Source: Dioscorea cayenensis subsp. rotundata (Eukaryota > Streptophyta > Magnoliopsida > Dioscoreales > Dioscoreaceae). From it: a stretch of 64,000 nt of DNA. The notes under the pieces were generated by a model. That model was not told the origin of the DNA, searched no databases, and saw nothing but the letters and a program-made list of their open reading frames with translations. The position numbers were made by a program, and so were the translations under genes. Where the stretch lies: contig NC_052474.1 of assembly GCF_009730915.1 (NCBI RefSeq), positions 3,879,501 through 3,943,500 of the forward strand, read 5' to 3'. Numbering within the stretch: position 1 is the first letter of the stretch; each line of letters begins with the position of its first letter. Positions 59,702 through 64,000 of this stretch are shown here, piece by piece.

Positions 59702-60397
59702 TTTTTCTTTTCAATTAAATTCTTGATTTATCTACCCATTTTAATCTATACTAACAGTTTTTTTGTATTACAAAACAAATTCCAAATCTTTTAGTTGGAG
59801 ATTCCTATGGAACAGAGAAGTCCAATTTTAATCACACAGGTATCTACTCCGAATCCTTTTGAGAATCTATCTTCTTGGAATCACTTCTCTTTCTTTGTTC
59901 TCAAATATCACAGTATAAAAAATATTCCAAAAAAAGAAATGAAAAAAAAAGAGCAGTACTACATACAGAGAGGAGGCATCTCTTTGGCCATAGACAAAAC
60001 ATTTGAAGTACATGGCCAGGAAACACAAACATCCAAAACCATTCAACAGCCTGTGGCACTGATGCTCTGTTTTCTCTCTTTTTCTCTACAACTTTCATTT
60101 AACTGATTCCCTACAAACTCTTGTTGGATCCTTCCACCTATCAACTGTCACTTCTCCCTCACAAAAATACTGTGTCCATAAATCAATCAAATTAATTAAA
60201 ATAAAAAATATCAAGAACATAACTTTGATTTTGTATATCAAGTATATCAATCAAATTCCTTAACATTTCTTTACAATTCATATGTTGTTTCATTCTAAAT
60301 CTAATTACTTCATTAAAAATCTAATGACAAAATAATTCAACCAAACACTTGGAAAAAGAAGAAGAAGAAGAAGAAGAGATAACTAAAAAGAATCATA
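54890..60397. other. Large AT-rich intergenic region with many (AT)n tracts
   Basis: No gene supported. (AT)n runs occur at about 56378-56395, 56521-56540, 56715-56735, 57373-57394, 57512-57534, 57747-57776, 58565-58581, 58638-58661, 58867-58890 and 59183-59207, with a (TTTA)n tract at about 59666-59703. Short frames here are chance. Confidence 0.55.
57886..58029 (+). repeat. Tandem duplication, about 72-bp unit
   Basis: Two units, 57886-57958 and 57959-58029, both begin GGATATCCAAGTTG and end AAAACTAGCTATCTT. They differ by a few substitutions and a short T-run change. Confidence 0.9.
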
Positions 60398-61894
60398 TCA
60401 AGCATCCTTATCTCCGGCGTTCGCCGCCGCGGCGGAGGCGGCGGCGGCAGCGGCGGCGGCCGCCTCAACAGTGAGCACGCCTTCCTTCTTGCTACCACTC
60501 CGTTTTATAAACCCATAAAGCTTGCGAAACTCCCGCAAAGTCGCATCTTTCCCGAAGCCAAGTCCATTGCCGGCGCCGCAAGCTAGCTCGCCGGAAACCG
60601 GCGCTTCTGCATCACTGACACGCCGAGTCGCCGACGTGGTCAACCTCCCACTAGTGACCGCCGAGGAAGAACAAGAAGAAGACTGTTGAAGGGCGTTGAT
60701 GACAGACTTGAGAGCTCTGCTCGGCGACGCCCGGTTGGCGAGCATGATCTCTCCGACCTCGGCCGGACTGAGCCGGGCGCCGCTCTGGAACACCTCCTCG
60801 ACCTGCGGGTAAAGCTTGTGATCCTTCAAGCCGAGGTAGCTGCTCGCCAGCGTCTTGAACGCACCGAAGTCACACAACGGGAAATGGACGTGAACGTCGA
60901 CTCTACCCGGCCGGAGCACCGCCGAATCCTTGGGCGGCGCCGTCATCGTCACCACCATCACCCTCTCCTCCCCACAACATGAGAAAACCCCATCCATGAA
61001 GTTCAACACCCCCGACAACGCCATCGTGTGCTTCTCCTCTGAGAGATGGAGGTCCAAATCTTCAACCAAGATCACCGATCTCGGCGTCGTTTGCAATAGA
61101 AACGCTCGCATCTCGGAAACGTCGGAGAACCTCGAGAGATCGAAGTCGTAGATGTCGTAGCACAAGAATTTGGCCATGGCGGCGGCGAAACTGGATTTCC
61201 CGGTGCCGGGAGGACCGTGGAGGAGATAGCTCCGGCGCCAAACGCGGCCGAGACGGTGGTAATACGCGCGGCCTTTGATGAAGGATTCCAGGTCGGATTT
61301 CACCCGGCTCTTCACGTCAGCATCCATGGCGACAGTATCCAGAGTCGCCGGATGGGTGAACGGCACGGATTTCCAGCCATTGCTGACGTGAGTGAACAGC
61401 TTAATTTCTCTTCGCCGGAGCTCGATCTCATCGGCCAGGGTCTCGACTTGCTGTAAATAAGGGAGGAGAACACGGTGGCGGTCCTGGCGGCGGAGCTTAA
61501 GGATGAAACGTTGGTCCGGGGAGGATTCATAAGACCATGAAAGGCGAGCACCAAGGTAATGGTCGGAGACGGAGTGGCCGGGGGAGGTGAGGTGGAGGTG
61601 AAAGTCGTTACGCGAAGAGGAGTAGAGGGTGATAGAATCGGAGTCTTGGAGAGAAGGAAGAGCACTGATGTAGGAGAAGGCCTTGCGAAAGAGGTGGTTT
61701 TCATGGAAACCATCAGAGGAGAAGCGAGGGATGGAGAAGTACTGATAAACTTGGGTTTGGTCTTCGAGGCAACGCCATAAACGGGAGAGAAGGTAGAGGA
61801 GAGATTTGAAGGAAAAGAAGAGTCGGAGAAGAAGGAGGAAGATGATGACGTGGAGAATGGAGTAGAGAGAAGGTTGAAGGAGAAGAGGTTTCAT
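60398..61894 (-). CDS. AAA-ATPase of the BCS1-like ASD group (At2g46620-like)
   Basis: Single exon, 498 aa from the ATG at 61894. An upstream in-frame ATG at 62035 adds 47 residues but lacks the family's usual start, and the MKPLLLQPSLYS start puts the membrane span (about 11-36) at the N-terminus as in relatives. Residues about 40-200 are the AAA-associated ASD region. Walker A is GPPGTGKS (227-234), Walker B is VILVEDLD (274-281), and the Arg-finger region is LRPGRVD (327-333), followed by FPLCDFGAFKTLASSYLG. Single-exon structure is common in this plant family, whose members are anchored in ER or mitochondrial membranes (family knowledge). Oddities: the sensor-1 stretch reads VVTMTAPPKD, where Asn is common, and the C-terminus carries about ten consecutive alanines (AAAAAAAAAASAAAANAGDK). 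GC content is high. Confidence 0.93.
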   Translation of the reverse strand: MKPLLLQPSLYSILHVIIFLLLLRLFFSFKSLLYLLSRLWRCLEDQTQVYQYFSIPRFSSDGFHENHLFRKAFSYISALPSLQDSDSITLYSSSRNDFHLHLTSPGHSVSDHYLGARLSWSYESSPDQRFILKLRRQDRHRVLLPYLQQVETLADEIELRRREIKLFTHVSNGWKSVPFTHPATLDTVAMDADVKSRVKSDLESFIKGRAYYHRLGRVWRRSYLLHGPPGTGKSSFAAAMAKFLCYDIYDFDLSRFSDVSEMRAFLLQTTPRSVILVEDLDLHLSEEKHTMALSGVLNFMDGVFSCCGEERVMVVTMTAPPKDSAVLRPGRVDVHVHFPLCDFGAFKTLASSYLGLKDHKLYPQVEEVFQSGARLSPAEVGEIMLANRASPSRALKSVINALQQSSSCSSSAVTSGRLTTSATRRVSDAEAPVSGELACGAGNGLGFGKDATLREFRKLYGFIKRSGSKKEGVLTVEAAAAAAAAASAAAANAGDKDA

Positions 61895-62795
61895 GGTGGA
61901 GAGATAGAGATGAAGAAGGAGAGCATGGTAATAAAGGAATAAGAATGAAGGGTAAGAGACGGCGTTGGCCGGCTTAAAGGAGGAGTTTGGTGTTTTAAGG
62001 TCAAACAAGGGGGCAAAGAGAAGACGCACATACACGCTACATGAGCTTATATGAGCTATATGAGAATGGGTTTGCGTGGAAAGAGTCTCTCTGTTTTATT
62101 TTACAGATATATATATATATATATATTATATGTTTAATATTTTAAATATTGATATATTTGATGGGGTGGATGATGATTTGGGTTTCGTTTGGTATAATGA
62201 ATGCAGATGGGTGGACTTTATAATTGAGGATTTATATGATGATGATGATGATGCAAAGATGTGGGATTATTGTTTTGTTTTTTTTAAATTGTTGGCGTTT
62301 GAGATTTTGTGTTTATATATATATTTGTTTGTTATGGCATATGAATTCTATATTTATTTATTTATTTATTTTAATGAATAAATCATAAGTTCCCTTCATG
62401 CCAAATGATGTGAAAGGATAAATCACCCGGAATGACCTGATAGAGATTTACTAAAATAATATATCATATACTGTAACTCCATCTTTGTTTTGTAACTCTG
62501 GAACTTCTCCTGTAAAGAAAGAACCTATATTAGGATTCAGTACTTGATCCTGGTGAACATATTGTATGATGGGTGCGGATTTTCAAATCTAATGTGCCAA
62601 GCAATGGCTCTCTTCATATATGAATTTTATATTTAAAAGAGTCTTTGTTATTGCACATAAATTTCTTTTATTATATATATATATATATATAATAGATTAA
62701 TTTTTTTTAATGAGTACCTAACTTTGGCCGTTTGAGCGCTAATTTTCAATTTGTATCAAAATGAGTACTAATTTTTAATTTCATTTCTTCAGCTG
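61895..62795. other. AAA-ATPase upstream region and AT-rich DNA
   Basis: Promoter side of the minus-strand AAA gene. It contains (AT)n at 62106-62127 and 62673-62691 and a (GATGAT)n tract at about 62238-62252. No gene seen; the frame at 62076-62381 is low-complexity. Confidence 0.5.
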
Positions 62796-62947
62796 GGCAA
62801 TTGGGGATTTTCGGTGGATTTTTGTGATATGGACACCAGAAAGCTTGCCAGTGGTTGAGCTGTCGAGTTGGTGATGTGGACCCGGGCATCCACGCATGCT
62901 TTTATGTGTCCATGTCACCAAAAATTCACTGGAAATCCCCAATTACC
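62796..62947. repeat. Inverted repeat with 42-bp arms (hairpin or MITE remnant)
   Basis: GGCAATTGGGGATTTTCGGT (62796 onward, arm to about 62837) pairs with the reverse complement of the arm at about 62906-62947, which reads GGTAATTGGGGATTTCCAGT. The arms are separated by about 68 bp. A few mismatches are present. It may be the core of a MITE or of a foldback element. Confidence 0.75.
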
Positions 62948-64000
62948 ACACCGGAGAAAAATTAGATATATATGCCATTGGTTAGAATCTTTAACACAGC
63001 TAATTATGACTTATCTCTAATCAGTGTTGAAATGGCTGCATAAGAAAAACCTTTTACAATTGAAAACGAATTGATTTTCCAAAATAAATAAAATGGTTAA
63101 AAGAAAAGTATTTGCCAATCAATGTAAATTTATGAAAACTTAAGAAAATTAAAAATTTGTTGAATTTTTTCAAAAATAGTGATTTAAAATTTTTTTTAAT
63201 AAATACTCCTTGACTTCTTTACAATCTTATTTTTTTTAAGAAGATGTTCAAGAAAATTTTATAGAGTTATGTCCAATTACAAAGAAGACATGGAGTTTTC
63301 AAAAAGGTTAAATGATTTTTATTAAAAAAAATTGAATAGGAGATAGTTTTAATCCAATTTATCATAATACAAATAGTATAGCAATAAATGAATAAATCAT
63401 ATGGTATTTAAAGTAAATATACGAATGCAATACATAGAATCTCCATAATCACACATTTTGACTAACATTAAATGGAAAAAAGAAAAGAAAAATAAGGGTA
63501 GACTAGATCTTAGGATCATATCCTCTCCTTTTCAAAAGTCATAAAATGAAGGAGAGTTATTTATTTCTTATTTATTAGGGAAAAGATTAGAGTAGATTTT
63601 TACTTTGACAAATCTATACCTTTATGAAATGTTCACATTGATTAAAAAATGGTATTTGAGATAGACCGAAGTAGGAAATAATAATTGACTAATCTCACAA
63701 AGCAAGTATTTTGGACAATACATTTGTCACTTTTGAACCCTATTTTGATCACTATTAATAGTTTTGAATTGAATTTTAAACATGGCTTGTTTAGAAAAAA
63801 GATAAAAATTTAAAATAAAAAACAACATGAATCAACATCAAGTAGTTAAGAGAAACAAGAAAACAACAACATAAATGAAACAAAACAAGCGGTCTAACCA
63901 AACATGTATGTACTAATGTACCAGCATTTTTTAATTAATATTCCTGATTTTTTTTCCAAAAAAAAAAATTATTTTACATTACAAAAATCATGAGAGGAAT
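62948..64000. other. AT-rich intergenic DNA
   Basis: Nothing beyond poly-A/T tracts was seen. Confidence 0.5.

Noticed and set aside
61895..62035. Extended start of the AAA-ATPase at 62035
   Set aside because: The extra 47 residues would bury the N-terminal membrane span that the family carries at its start.
1..64000. CRISPR arrays, operons, bacterial or viral defence systems
   Set aside because: Gene structure, splice sites and transposons are those of a plant nucleus; the phased arrays have diverged units without spacer-like unique sequence.

Overview
This is a plant nuclear genome window. It has intron-rich genes with GT-AG splice sites, AT-rich intergenic DNA full of (AT)n and (AAT)n microsatellites, and many plant transposons. 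Two coding regions with very GC-rich starts (the S40-like gene and the AAA-ATPase with an alanine-rich tail) and an Angela/Tork-like LTR favour a monocot, probably not a grass. That placement is inference.

Layout. Positions 1-20,300 are a transposon graveyard. There is a truncated inverted MULE copy at the left edge (1-1293) carrying an open reading frame that runs off the window. Next come a 5'-truncated LINE (2095-2503) and a MULE-like element (2679-5857) that was itself hit by a solo LTR (3354-4674). A non-autonomous hAT element follows (6094-7475). A long composite MULE (9697-17522) carries a decayed Ulp1-type (C48) cysteine peptidase gene. A LINE remnant (about 17790-18440) and an unexplained GC-richer island (about 19140-20270) close this block. 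Positions 20,300-64,000 are the gene-bearing part: an S40-type senescence regulator (22886-23533, +), a YSL metal-nicotianamine transporter (27330-30473, -), a kinesin-14 with an N-terminal malectin-like domain (33301-39002, +), a one-exon gene of an uncharacterised plant family (39673-40440, +), a STE20/GCK-like kinase related to BLUS1 (44539-54502, +) and a BCS1/ASD-type AAA-ATPase (60398-61894, -). Small transposons lie between and inside these genes, including a TRIM inserted in a LINE at 40667-41960 and a MULE-type MITE in a kinase intron.

The genes are independent housekeeping or stress genes, not a pathway cluster. The YSL and kinesin models are complete in exon content, but each needs one base removed to read through (near 28068-28071 and in the T run 35966-35969). 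These are either assembly errors or real null alleles.

The most unusual signal is in the MULEs. Intron-like spacers in two different elements are built of diverged 20-21 bp tandem repeats, two helical turns long. One family is anchored on TTTAAA and the other on TGTGTA, with orientation tending to flip between the two arms. The solo LTR interrupts one array, and the phase is kept across it once the LTR and its duplicated target site are removed.
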